A stretch of DNA of 64,000 nt, taken from positions 48,583,990 to 48,647,989 of the forward strand of contig CM031614.1 of assembly GCA_018398815.1 (NCBI GenBank), read 5' to 3'. Source of the stretch: Conus ventricosus (Eukaryota > Mollusca > Gastropoda > Neogastropoda > Conidae). Under the pieces are notes generated by a model. The model saw only the letters and a program-made list of their open reading frames with translations, was not told the DNA's origin and did no database searches. Position 1 is the stretch's first letter, and the number at the start of each line of letters is the position of its first letter. Made by a program: the position numbers and the translations under genes. Of this stretch, positions 1-10,709 are shown piece by piece.

Positions 1-1335
1 TTTGATGATTTTTGATAAAAAAAGAATTTATTCAACTATTTTGTGAGAGCAAGTGAGAAGAGAAATGTGACATTTTCTTTTTCCTTGATGCCATCATTAG
101 TTGTGCATGTGGTATTGTCTGCCATCTTTCAAGAGTTCGAGAGACGATTGATATCCAATGAAAAGAAAGGTCTCCATCACTGCCCTAATACCGCACTATA
201 AAACTTGCTTGATCAGATGTGCCCACTGTACTGCTCAAATTCATTCAGTATAGATTGGGAAGGCAAGCAGCTACCATTATCACCTGAGAAACAAGGCTGA
301 ACTCGACTAACGCCAAAAGTACCATCCAACAACCTATGTATACCCTTTGCAAAAGACATATCCTGACTTCTGCCACTCTCACCCCCCCCCCCCCGCTAGA
401 CTTCAAGAAGGCGCTTTAAAGAGTCTGGCGGAGGCACTGTAGGCACAGTGAAGAAATGTAACATGAGGCAGGAAGCCAGTTAACACCATCCAGCAAACTT
501 GTTCTTTTTAAAACAACTTATGTGATGATACATGGTGCTGTAGGAAAATGGTTCATTACATCAGTTGGAGTTATCAGGACTGTTGTCTGTGTCGCTCACT
601 ATTCCACACCACTCCGGAAATGCATCTTGCTGATTGCAGTTGAAGATCATTGTCAGCAGAGTGGGTGTGGGAGAAGGAACCGTCACAACCTTCAGTTTGC
701 AGATAACGTCGATGGCCTGGAGGCAAGGAAAAGGAGTACTCACAATCCTGTGAAAGACTGATGATACATTCAACAGATTGTGGCATGGAACTCAGCGCTG
801 TGAGGGACAAGTGGATGGCAAACACACCACCATCATCACTGCTGATGTAATACCATGTCTAGAGTTGAAAAGTTGTCAGGGATCTGTCATTAGCAGTGAG
901 GGGACCCAAACCAGAAATCCTTCTCAAAGGCACACATGCAACCACAGCACTGTTCAATGGGGAAAACCAGAAAGGAGGGACAAAAAAACACTTCATGGAT
1001 AACACAAGATGACGGAATGTGAGCACTGGTGAGTTAGGATGTATTCCATCTTTCCAGTATGCTGCAGGACATGGACCGCCTACACCAGATCAGGAAAGAA
1101 GAATCCCAGTTATGAAAATGTGATGTTTACTGCAAAGTATTATTATCACAAGTTAGGATTTCCTGATATGTATCAGGTCAACAGTGTGCCAAACCCCAGG
1201 CAGAAAATTGACTGTACATCAGTCAAGAAAAGGAACTATGTTGATATGGAGTGTAACTTGGTCCAATGGTCTTGCTAAAACAATCCTCGGGGAACTGTTT
1301 AAGGCTGGAGAGGGAAGGGAAGACAGAAAAACTCT
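1..1335. other. No gene seen
   Basis: Short open frames exist on both strands but none shows a recognisable domain or convincing splice sites. The only local oddity is a C-run near 381-394. I see nothing else here. Confidence 0.5.
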
Positions 1336-2085
1336 GTGGGATTACAACATGTACAGAGTGGAGAGGGAAAAACATTTCAGGGACACAGGCCTGGGTACAC
1401 CAACTTACAATGTACAGAGTGGAGAGGGAAAACATTTTCAGGGACACCAGGCCTGGGTCACAACTTACAACATTTACAGAGTGGAGAGGGAAAACATTTT
1501 CAAGGACATGGACTAGGTACACAACTAACACATGTAAGAGTGGAGAGGGAAAGGATTTTTCAGGGACAAAGGCTAGGTACTACAACTTACAACTTGTACA
1601 GAGTGGAGAGGGAAAAACAATTTTCAAGGAAACAGGCATGGGTACACAACTTACAACATGTACAGAGTGGTGGACGGGAAAACATTTTCAGGGGACCACA
1701 GCCTGGGTACCAACTTACAACATGTCAGATTGGGAGAGGGAAAACATTCAGGGACACAGGCCTGGGTACACAACTTACAACATGTACTGAGTGGAGAGGG
1801 AAACATTTTCAAGGACTCAGCTAGGTACACAACTATCAACATGTACAGAGTGGAGGAGGGAAAAGATTTTCAGGACACAGGCCTTGGTAACAACGTACAA
1901 ATGTACAGTGTGGAGAGGGAAAACATTTTCAAGGACACAAGGCTGGGTACACAACTTACAACATGTATCAGAGTGGTGAGGAAAAACTTTTCAGGGCACA
2001 GGCCTGGGTTACACAATACAAATGTACAGAGTGGAGAGGGAAAACATTTCAGGGACACAGGCCTGGGTACAAACGGACAGACCTG
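1336..2085. repeat. Minisatellite, ~61-bp unit, about 12 copies
   Basis: The core GTACAGAGTGGAGAGGGAAA recurs roughly every 60-62 bp, followed by a block like TTTTCAGGGACACAGGCCTG and then TACACAACTTACAACAT. Copies differ by substitutions and small indels, so the array is not freshly homogenised. Open frames of up to 174 codons run through it only because stops are rare in the unit. They shift frame between copies and are not genes. Confidence 0.9.
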
Positions 2086-3237
2086 AAAGGAACCTGGTGA
2101 ACTGTTCTCAGTGTGGCGTCCCAAGATGCCCAAAGAGCGAAGGGAGAAGAAACAGATGACACGCTTGTCCATTTCAAGACTATGAATCTGGACAGACAAA
2201 GTACAGAAGTGCTTGTGCGCACTCTTTCACATGCACATATATCATGAAAAAAAACGCTTGCAAGGTCTCAATGAACCCATTCTTGAAATCATACCATGGC
2301 ATATGATGTGGAGTGGATGGAAGCTCACAATGACAAGGCTGAGAGTAGCTTGAGGGAATCGGGCATCCAAAGTCCAGTGTCCTTGCCACCAGTGGTCAGA
2401 GCAAAGAAGTGTTGTAGGCCACAAAGCCTGTGATATCTTATTACATCTCTCAATATTTGATAAGATAGGATGAGAACACTGAAAGCATTGGCGGAGGCAG
2501 CTGAAGAGTGTTGAGCTAGATCTGGTTGAGGTGGAATACAGTGACGCTTTGTAATGCTTAAATTTCCCAAGTGTAACAGTATTCATGGCTGGTTTGAGGA
2601 AGATGTCCTGCAAAAAAGGAACAATCTGAGACATCACCCCCATTCCCCCAGGAGTTGCAGATTTGATTCTGCCGTGCAAAAATATAGCTGATGCAGAAGG
2701 GTGGCCAAGGAGCTAGCATTGATGCGGCTTAGCCCTTCTAGAGTGGTTGGGGAGTTCATGGCAGGAACATTGTCTGATTGGGCGGGGTTTCTTCTGCTGT
2801 CAAGGTCGTTTCTTATGAGTTTATCATAGAAACATGGCTAGATGGTGAGTTCCAGAGATAGTCTGGCAGGATGTGAGGAAAAGGCCATTGACAGATGGTA
2901 AGACGAGATTTACAGGCTCTCTGGGCTGGTTCCCCTCCTTGCCTTTCTCCAGCTGACTGTGGAATGGTCAAACAAAAGATGCTTCCACTATCCCAGGGTT
3001 AACAGAAAGGGGGAGAGAAGGATGAATCCATTGGTGCCAACCTGATTCATGACGGGAAGACCTCAAAGTGATTACAGTTGACAAAAAAATTAAGTTCCCA
3101 TGTGTTTTGGGGAGGGAAGTGGTAAGTAACAGTGGTATGAAGACCCAAAGGACAAAGAAGGGCTGTTTGAAGACTACAATGATTGACAGTTGTGCTCTGT
3201 ACCAGTAGAGAAAACACCAGGAAAACCAAGGTACAAG
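2086..3237. other. No gene seen
   Basis: The longest frame (minus strand, 2242-2679) has no recognisable motif and no clear splice context. I see nothing else I can name. Confidence 0.4.
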
Positions 3238-3590
3238 TGACAAAGTTTAACTATAAATGTTACTTTTAACGTTGCCTCCTCGGCTCGTACAGATTCGTGA
3301 CTCTCGCTGTTTCTTGCTTCTCCCGTTGCCAAGCTATTCCTTTGTTCAGTTTCATTACTTCGGATAAGTTGACAAATGTTTTCCAAGCACGCACTGTTCC
3401 GATACCGTCTTATCATTATTATACTATCTCTGTTTTTTATAGGAAAACCATCTACACCAACATTCAAAGAACAGCCCCAGTGATTGTTCCGTCTTCCAGA
3501 GTTCTCAGCGCAGTGTGAGTGGTGAAGCTCTTCTTGGTACGGCATTCGCTAACTGTTGTTGTGTGTCAGACCTTTTTCACCTCTTCCACA
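3238..3590 (-). repeat. Copia 3' LTR
   Basis: This matches 6308-6661 over its whole length with scattered substitutions and indels. In element orientation it starts TGTGGAAGAGG and ends TTGTCA. The first ~100 bp still encode the end of RNase H, so pol terminates inside the LTR. Confidence 0.8.
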
Positions 3591-5010
3591 ATGCCTTTAT
3601 CCATCAAGTCTTTGATCCACTGATTTTAGCCTCAAACCGTTTTTTCTGTCCTCTTGCTTTGTGGATTTTCAAGGCATCATGTAGTGACTTTACAGTTCAG
3701 TCAGGCGACAAGAGGTAGACTGTCTGGTGGAAGCTTTTTCTTGGTGGTGTTTTCAGTGAACAATGTTTGCCTCAAATATCTGCTACACAGTCCTTCCTGC
3801 ATAGCAGTGTCTCACCAGATAGTGTACTTCGTACCACTCTGAATTTCTGGAGTTCCAGCAAATAGGGAAGACCTCTCCTTTCTCATTGGCTCAGACTGAT
3901 GATATAGACGCACTTGAGTTCCGCCATCCTTTCAGGTTGTCAAAAAGAAGCATCATGTGTAGACCATCAGTTTCCGATGTTTCAGTTCCAAAGTGTTGAA
4001 ATTTCAGGTAACATGTTTGATTTGATCTTTTTGTTGACTTTGTTTGCTTCCAATTGATGTTCCCACTTTCCCACTTTCACCTTAGAAAAGAAAAGCTGAC
4101 AGCATCAAATGCTACATCAGGACGACTCTGACGAGATATCCACAAAATCTGACCAAACTTGGACCTGTATATCGGTATATCTGTTTCTCTCAGCTGTCAT
4201 GTTGTCCTGTTTCTGTTTTGTTCTCTTTGTTCATGGGTATATGGGTTCCTGAGTGTCTCTGTACTTGGTTTTGTTGTAGACACACTGTGTGTCATCAGAG
4301 GACAGCTCGCCATGCCAATGTATTGAAAAAGCTTTGTTTTCCTCCTTACCAACCCTGAATGTTTTTCTGTTTCTTATAATCACATTCTGTTCAAAAGGCC
4401 TTTGTTGCCTCCGAGATGAGTCATCCACATGGCATGCTAAGATGCCAATCACCTCTCTCCCAGTCATCACAATTGAAGACTGTGGGTCAACTTTTGACAT
4501 CCTTCCTCCAAGTTTTTTGCAGATACCAGAACATCTTTGACCCGTTTGTACCATGCAGAGAAGCATCATTTTGTCCATTCACACACTTCTCTAATGCCAC
4601 AACTTTCCTTTGCTTTGGCTTCGTTCGGTGGACCTCACAAAAAATATCTCTGTCGATTTCTTTTCCTTGCCAGAAAGGGCTGTCTTATGTCCATAGAGCC
4701 GGGCTCCATTTCTTGGGCTAAAATAGAATCACTCTCAATGATTCAACTGCACATAGTGGGGAATCCTTTTAGGTCTGGGTTTTTTTTTCATTTCCAGTTT
4801 CATTCGAATCCCCTTGCAATAGTATAGCTTGGGGAGTCATTCCTTGTTTAGTTTGTTTCATTGTAAATATCCATCCAGTTGAAAACACATCTTTGTCCAG
4901 TATCTTCCACTTCACTCTATACATGATTTCTTTGCCAGCTCTCATTTCTTCTTGTTTGGCGTTCTCAAAGCAAACTCTCTTTATCATCATGACAGTGTCT
5001 TCGGCAGCAA
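3560..5010 (-). pseudogene. Copia reverse transcriptase / RNase H remnant
   Basis: Reading down the minus strand, 4990-4770 gives the RVT_2 fingers region (WIFTMKQ followed by a broken equivalent of the usual LVARGF). The palm follows, with the active-site-like GILACHVDD near 4440, then FRVGKEENKAFS and SSDDTQCVYN, which match the region after the catalytic aspartates in Copia RTs. Further down, 3700-3600 resembles the RNase H end (an SLHDALKIHKA-like stretch, then GIVEEVK and LANCLTK in the LTR copies). Multiple frameshifts and stops break the frame. Function is lost; the identity rests on family motifs read by eye. Confidence 0.75.
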
Positions 5011-5479
5011 ATGCAAAGTCACACTCTGCAGATGATATAACAAGTTTGTTGACCTTGGTTAAATCATTGAATTCTTTCTCCCTTTATATTCTTTCGGTTC
5101 GTTTGCACTCAATGTAAATGTACCAGATTTTGTTTCTCCAGTAGATTTTCCAGCTTTGTTTATTATCTTGCAGATATGCGCTTTCCATCGTCTTTGTGTT
5201 CGTAGAAAATCATCTGGCCTGGTTTTGAGGTTTCTTGAAATTCAAATGTTGTTTGTGTTTATTTCATTTGTTTCATTCATTTCATCTGATTCAGTGTCTG
5301 ATTCTGTATCAAAAGGCTGGTATTGTTTCTGCTACAGCTGTTCTTTGTGTTGTCTTCATCTTCACAAGCAGGTTTGGTGTAAGGTGAGCTTTTGTTCTCC
5401 TTGTAACTGTTGATTTGAAAGGAATGTGTGTTAAACTCAGCTTCTGGGTTTGTTTTCTCTTGTTCTTCTTTCACTTTTC

Positions 5480-5985
5480 TTAATCTAGTTTGATGTACTC
5501 AGACTTGAGTTCCACATGACACACAAAAATCACACTTCCATCTTGTCCTGTTCTCCATTTCTGGTCCCTTCCATTCTTCTTTATTGGGGCGCTTGTAGTA
5601 GAACCTTGGCTCCCAATCTGTTACACATCATATGAGGATAGTGTCTGTGTTCTCAAAGCTCTGTCTCAGTTCTCTCTGAACTGTGAGCTTCTGTGAATGC
5701 CTTTATGCCGCCGAATGCAGGACCATTGAGTGTTCTCCATCCGTCTTGCTTTCGGTGGTGCCTTCCAGAGCAGGCAATTTGTCATGGACTGCAGATGGAA
5801 AGTTTGGATTTCTCCCATACACCAGCTGATAAGGACTGAAGCCATGGGTGTTGACCATGCTGTTCTTGGCTGCCAGTACCCAGCACAGTGCTGTCTCCCA
5901 ATCCAGATCTTTCTTAACAGACATGATTTTCAGCAGAATGTTGGAAAGGGTTTGGTTGTGACGTTCCATCAGACCATTGACATGC
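5480..5985 (-). pseudogene. Copia integrase, C-terminal part
   Basis: The frame beginning NGLMERHNQTLSN near 5985 is the end of the integrase core (the glutamate of MERHNQ is the last residue of the D,D,E triad). It continues through LCWVLAAKNSMVNTHGFSPY and QLVYGRNP. Further along the minus strand, shifted frames give KRPNKEEWKGP and VHQTRLRKVKEE, the usual Copia integrase C-terminal tail. The first two catalytic aspartates are absent because of the upstream deletion. Confidence 0.8.
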
Positions 5986-6289
5986 TTTGCCCTTTCTTAA
6001 ATGACTCAAAATCCGAGTATGAAGAATATGCTAGATCAACTTCATCTTGAAGAAAGAGAGCATCAAGAGCAGTAATTAAAACGTTCATACTATCTCTGGT
6101 GTTCAGTTCTGCAGCGTCGATCTCCAAAGCTCTCGCTCGAGCTTGTCCCGTTAGCGATAACGTAACCACTAATGCTTGTTTCTCAGGCTTCATGTCTGTC
6201 ACTAGCTTCCAAACTTCAAGTTTGTTTTTCCACATCTCATATACAGTGTCCGGTCCTAGACTCGGCGGTATTTTAAAGTTTTGCGCCAT
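5969..6289 (-). pseudogene. Copia gag, N-terminal ~100 residues
   Basis: The reading frame starts MAQNFKIPPSLG 6 bp downstream of the primer binding site, as expected for a gag start. It has the DTVYEMWKNKLEVW and KQALVVTLSLTGQARARAL stretches of Copia gag. It runs open to about residue 98 (SDFESFKKG), then passes in another frame straight into integrase sequence, so the C-terminal half including any zinc knuckle is missing. This is the deletion junction of the element. Confidence 0.75.
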
Positions 6290-6294
6290 ACTTA

Positions 6295-6307
6295 CGCTCT
6301 GCTACCA
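6295..6307 (-). promoter_or_regulatory. Primer binding site, initiator tRNA-Met type
   Basis: Immediately after the LTR (which ends TTTTCA on the minus strand) lies TGGTAGCAGAGCG. This closely matches TGGTATCAGAGC, the known Copia primer site complementary to the 3' end of initiator tRNA-Met. Confidence 0.75.
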
Positions 6308-6661
6308 TGAAAAGTTAAACTATAAATGTACTTCTAACGTTGCCTCCTTGGCTCGTACAGATTTGTTGACTCTCCGCTCGTTTCCGCTTCTCCTGTTTCC
6401 AAGTTATTTTCTTAGTTACAGTTTCATTACTTCCGGTAAGTTTGACTACAATGTTTTCCAAGCACGCACTGTTCCGATACCGTCTATCGTTGTCATACGC
6501 ATCTCTGTCTTTTATAAAAACCATAATAAAAAAATTCAAAAGTCTATGCAGTGATTGTTCCTTCTTCCAGTGTTCTCAGCAGCAGTGTGGGTGAAGCTTC
6601 TCTCTTGGTAAGGCAGTTCGCTAACTGTTGATGTGTGTCAGACCATTTCACCTCTTCCACA
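6308..6661 (-). repeat. Copia 5' LTR
   Basis: This is the partner of 3238-3590. On the minus strand it begins TGTGGAAGAGG and ends TTTTCA. It carries an orphan copy of the pol C-terminus (HQQLANCLTK), as expected if pol reads into the 3' LTR. Confidence 0.8.
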
Positions 6662-6715
6662 ATGCCTTTGTAATACAAAATTGGAAATGAAACGAGGCAG
6701 GGAACAGTAAACAGT

Positions 6716-7389
6716 AAACAAGTGGGGTAACTTTTGCTCCCATAAGAAAACCTAACACAGAGTAACTTTTATTCAAGACTGGCACAGCCTTTTAAACTTG
6801 AATAAAGTCAGACAAATACATAGATGAACAATCTAATAGTGGGGAAAAAAACAAGCGCAGGCCAACAACTCAATTGTCTTCATAGCTGCATAAGGGAACC
6901 ATCATAATCCCTTTTGAAGGCAGATCTATTTGTATTGCTTGCTCCGAGGCCTTTCGTCCGCTGGATCGGAACTCATCAGGGAGACATGGCTGGTTGTGTC
7001 TGCGCTCCTGGCGTCAAATGCCTCGGAGCAGGCAATACAAATATATCTGCCTTCAAAAGGGATTATGATGGTTCCCTTATGCAGCTAGTGAAGAGTTTTC
7101 ATATCTGTAATATATTTTCTTAATTTCATGTTCCCAGTTTCTCCATCTTCAGACATCCCCCCTCTCCCCCCCCCCCCCCCCCCTACCCTCCTTAAGTCTA
7201 ATCTTTCCCAAGTCATTACTATGAAGACAATCGAGTTGTTGGCCTGCGCTTGTTTTTTTTCCCCACTATTAGATTGTTCATCTATGTATTTGTCTGACTT
7301 TATTCAAGTTTAAAAGGCTGTGCCAGTCTTGAATAAAAGTTACTCTGTGTTAGGTTTTCTTATGGGAGCAAAAGTTACCCCACTTGTTT
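6716..7389. mobile_element. Fold-back (long inverted repeat) element
   Basis: The left arm 6716-6950 is the near-perfect reverse complement of the right arm, which is split as 7020-7085 and 7221-7389. The arms start AAACAAGTGGGGTAAC and end GTTACCCCACTTGTTT. A 69-bp loop lies at 6951-7019. The right arm has an extra ~135 bp (7086-7220), including a C-run, that the left arm lacks. No coding capacity. Its left edge lies about 55 bp from the Copia element. TTGTAATACA occurs outside both ends (near 6669 and 7394) but not immediately adjacent on the left, so I do not call it a TSD. Confidence 0.85.
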
Positions 7390-8130
7390 AATGTTGTAAT
7401 ACAGCTAACATGCTCAAATTAATCTTTCATCTGGTCATGCCTTTGTATTTTTCACAGCTAGAAATAATGAACAAAACAAAGAATGTCATCTCAGAAATTT
7501 GTCGCGCAAGATTCCCACAGACTAACTGCAAAAGATAGGGTCCGAAATGGAAGATTGCCATAACCAAATACCTTCACAAAGAGAAGTGGACATTGTAGTT
7601 GCTGCTTGTGGCGTTGGCTAACACCCCCCCCCCCCCCCCCCCCCCCCCACACCATCCCTTCTCAGAACTTTTATAAGAAGTTTCATTTATTCATTGTTTG
7701 CTTTTGTAAATCAGTTTCAGCCTCCGTTTTCCCGTTTTGGGGTTTTAATCAACAATCTTTCAGTTTTGTTTTCGGAAATCCTTAGAGGCAAAGTAGATGT
7801 CATCTAATCTCACATTCTTCAGGCATGGACAATTCTGGTGGATTTTCATCTTTCTTTTTTCATGAAGTTTCATCCCCCCAAAAAAAAAAAAAAAAAAAAA
7901 TCCTGCCCCCAAAACAAACAAGTAATGAAATGCAAGACAGCCGGAAATGTGGTCAACAAATTCATGAATAGACATTTCCTAGAACAGCTGTGATCTCATT
8001 TTGGATAAAAGAGTTTAGGGTAAAGAACATAATCATGACAATTGTGTGAGTTTTTAGTGCAGGCTTAAAATGTGGTAGTGTAAGAGCTGTGTTCGCTGTG
8101 GACTCAAATGAGAAGACCAGAAGAACATAT
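7390..8130. other. No gene seen; poly-C and poly-A runs
   Basis: The stretch contains a ~25-bp C-run (about 7624-7648) and a ~20-bp A-run (about 7879-7898). Nothing codes convincingly. Confidence 0.4.
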
Positions 8131-8790
8131 CCAAGTTTTATCCACTTGATAGATGCGTCTCTTTGAGTGTTGCTCAAATTTCAGACCAACACTGCAGGTG
8201 TGTGTATTTCTTGGGCCTGGTTGATGCTGGGATATATGAGGAAAGGAAGCCCGGAGTGCAGCGCTGTCATGTAGTGTCTGACCAGAATGGAGCGCAGTGG
8301 CGTCATTTTCACCATCCTCAACCTCATCAACCAGCATAAAAAAGTCTAATATTCTGTGGCCCTTCATTCCTTGCTGTTGTAGTGACCTCAGTGTTTATTT
8401 CCTCTCCGCATCCACTTCCTTTGTGTTTTCGTGTTGAGTTTACGGTGTAGACAAGGTCATGTGGACTGTCGTTGGACAGAACGTGATGGCACCCTCCGAA
8501 GGGGGGTGGGGAGGTGGGGGGGGGGACAGGTCATTCATGTTGACTCCGTGATTAGGCAGTTATTTCAGACCAGTAGGGAACAGACTTGCTGGTGTCGTGT
8601 GTACGCCGAGTCAGAACAGGTACCACTGAACACTGCAGTGACTCCTCTGGTGGGTTGCCTTTGGCCGACGTGATATTGACTGCTCCATGTGAACTGCTGA
8701 TGCCAGGGGCTGCGATAGGTCAGGCCAAGGTGTGGCTGTGAACAGGGAGCTGGGATGAGTGACGTGGGATTAATGCCACGGAAGTGGCAC
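8131..8790 (+). mobile_element. Long SINE copy, head missing
   Basis: From TTTTATCCACTTGATAGATG onward this is a diverged copy of the body of the full-length element at 26492-27343, in the opposite window orientation. It runs through the GGGATATAT and TGTGGCCCTTCAT blocks to the 3' part (TCCTCTGGTGGGTTGCC, then GTGGCTGTGAACAGGG). The tRNA-like head is absent, and a G-rich stretch has been inserted near 8500-8530. Confidence 0.75.
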
Positions 8791-8811
8791 AGAGAATGAG
8801 AGAGAGAAGGA

Positions 8812-8815
<4 letters not shown>

Positions 8816-8897
<82 letters not shown>
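8816..8897. repeat. (CA)n microsatellite
   Basis: A nearly pure ACAC run with one interruption near 8868. It sits directly after the A/GA-rich end of the SINE copy, so it may have grown from the SINE tail. Confidence 0.95.
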
Positions 8898-8903
<6 letters not shown>

Positions 8904-9079
8904 GGTAGCTATGTGAAAATCCACCGTGGGGTTTCAGTGAATGATGGGGGAGTGTTGGCAGTGCAAAGATGAAGGGGTAGGAAAAATCCGCTGGTAAGGA
9001 ATTCACACCTTGGGCTGTGTTTGTTGGCAGTTGCTTTCTAAACAATAGAAAGAGGAGACAGTGTTAATGCAGTATGAAA

Positions 9080-10598
9080 GGTGAGCACACTGTTACAACT
9101 ACAGATATTGTACATATGTAATGACTATAAACATTGTACTTATGTTGAGCACACTGTTATAACCATAAACAATGTACATATGTAATAACTATAAACATAC
9201 ATATGTAATGACTATAAGCATTGTACATGTGTTATGACTATAAACATTGTACATTTGTTATGACTGTGAACATTGTACATATGTTATGGTTATAAATATT
9301 GTAGATAAATTACGATTGTAAACGTTGTGTGTATGTTATTACTATAAACATTGTACATATGGTATGACTATGAACATTGTACGTATGTTATGACTATAAG
9401 CATTGTACTTCTGTTATGTCTATAAATGTTGTACGTATGTTATGGGCTATAAACATTGTGCATTGTTATGACTATAAACGTTGTGCATATGTTATGACTA
9501 TGAACATTGTACGTATGCTATGATTTATACATTGTACATATTTTATGACTATAAACATTGTACATATGTTATGACCATAAAACATTGTATGTTATGACTA
9601 TAAACATTGTACATATGTTATGACTGTAAACATTGTGCATATGGCATGACTATAAACATTGTACATATATTATGACTATAAACATTGTACATATGTTATG
9701 GCTATAAACATTGTACATATGATAATAAACATTGTACATATGTTACGACTATAAACATTGTACATATGATTATAAACATTGTACATATGACTATAAACAT
9801 TGTACATAAGATTATAAACATTGTACATATGTTATGACTATAAACATTGTGCATATGTTATGACTGTAAACATTGTACATATGATTATAAACATTTGTAC
9901 ATATGTTATGACTATAAACATTGTACATATGATTATAAACATTGTACATATGTTATGACTATAAACATTGTACATATGATTATAAACATTGTACATATGT
10001 TATGACTATAAACATTGTACATATTTTTATGACTATAAACATTTTATGACTATAAACATTGTACATTTTGTTATGACTATAAACATTGTACATTTTGATT
10101 ATAAACATTGTACATATGTTATGACTATAAACTTGTACATATGTTATGACTATAAACATTGTACATATGTTATGACTATAAACATTGTACATATGTTATG
10201 ACTATAAACATTGTACATATGTTATGACTATAAACATTGTACATATGACTATAAACATTGTACATATGTTATGACTATAAACATTGTACATATGTTATGA
10301 CTATAAACATTGTACATATGTTATGACTATAAACATTGTACATATGACTATAAACATTGTACATATGACTATAAACATTGTACATATGTTATGACTATAA
10401 ACATTGTACATATGTTATGACTATAAACATTGTACATATGTAATGACTATAAACATTGTACATATGTTATGACTATAAACATTGTACATATGTTATGGCT
10501 ATAAACTTGTACATATGTTATGGCTATAAACATTGTACATTATGTTATGACTTATAAACATTGTACATATGTTATGACTATAAACATTGTACATATGT
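9080..10598. repeat. Minisatellite, ~26-bp unit, 1.5 kb
   Basis: The unit is built on ATGACTATAAACATTGTACA plus TATGTT. Shorter 17-20-bp variants lacking part of the unit (ATGATTATAAACATTGTACA) are interspersed. Left-hand copies are diverged and right-hand copies nearly identical, so the array appears to be homogenising towards its 3' side. It ends within 10 bp of a plausible splice acceptor at 10605. Open frames inside it (e.g. 9989-10201) are repeat artefacts. Confidence 0.95.
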
Positions 10599-10605
10599 TC
10601 CTCAG

Positions 10606-10709
10606 ATCACAGCTCTGCCAGTCACCAGACTTCAAGTTTGAACAGCAGAACCCAAGGTAGACAACTCTATGGATCATCAACCAGCAGCAGCAGTAGACTG
10701 GATGTCTGA
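10606..10709 (+). CDS. Possible terminal exon of an unrecognised gene
   Basis: After an acceptor-like TTCCTCAG at 10598-10605, one frame (two bases, then codons from 10608) stays open for 33 codons to a TGA at 10707-10709. The peptide is Ser/Thr-rich (HSSASHQTSSLNSRTQ, then SSTSSSSRLDV at the C-terminus). It resembles a disordered tail. The upstream exons would lie to the left of the minisatellite, and I could not find them. Another frame stops earlier. There is no domain to name, so this is a weak call resting on the acceptor, the open frame and the composition. Confidence 0.25.

Larger units (their letters stand above)
3238..6661 (-). mobile_element. Internally deleted Ty1/copia-type LTR retrotransposon
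   Basis: Read on the minus strand the order is LTR, primer binding site, gag start, integrase C-terminal part, reverse transcriptase, RNase H end, LTR. Integrase before RT is the Copia order, and the RT motif is ACHVDD, typical of RVT_2. The element is about 3.4 kb, shorter than usual for Copia, because gag is joined directly to late integrase: gag C-terminus, protease and the integrase N-terminus and most of the core are gone. The coding remnants carry many frameshifts and stops, so it is dead. I could not confirm a TSD: the flanks GTACAAG (left) and ATGCC (right) do not match. Confidence 0.85.

Noticed and set aside
1266..2086. Repetitive open frames up to 174 codons
   Set aside because: They follow the 61-bp tandem repeat and change frame repeatedly.
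3174..3545. A 123-codon minus-strand frame
   Set aside because: It lies almost entirely in the Copia 3' LTR and has no independent coding evidence.
6669..7402. TTGTAATACA as a TSD of the fold-back element
   Set aside because: On the left it is separated from the arm by about 40 bp of non-repeated sequence, so it does not border the element.
9989..10201. Complementary 70-codon frames on both strands
   Set aside because: They are artefacts of the 26-bp minisatellite.
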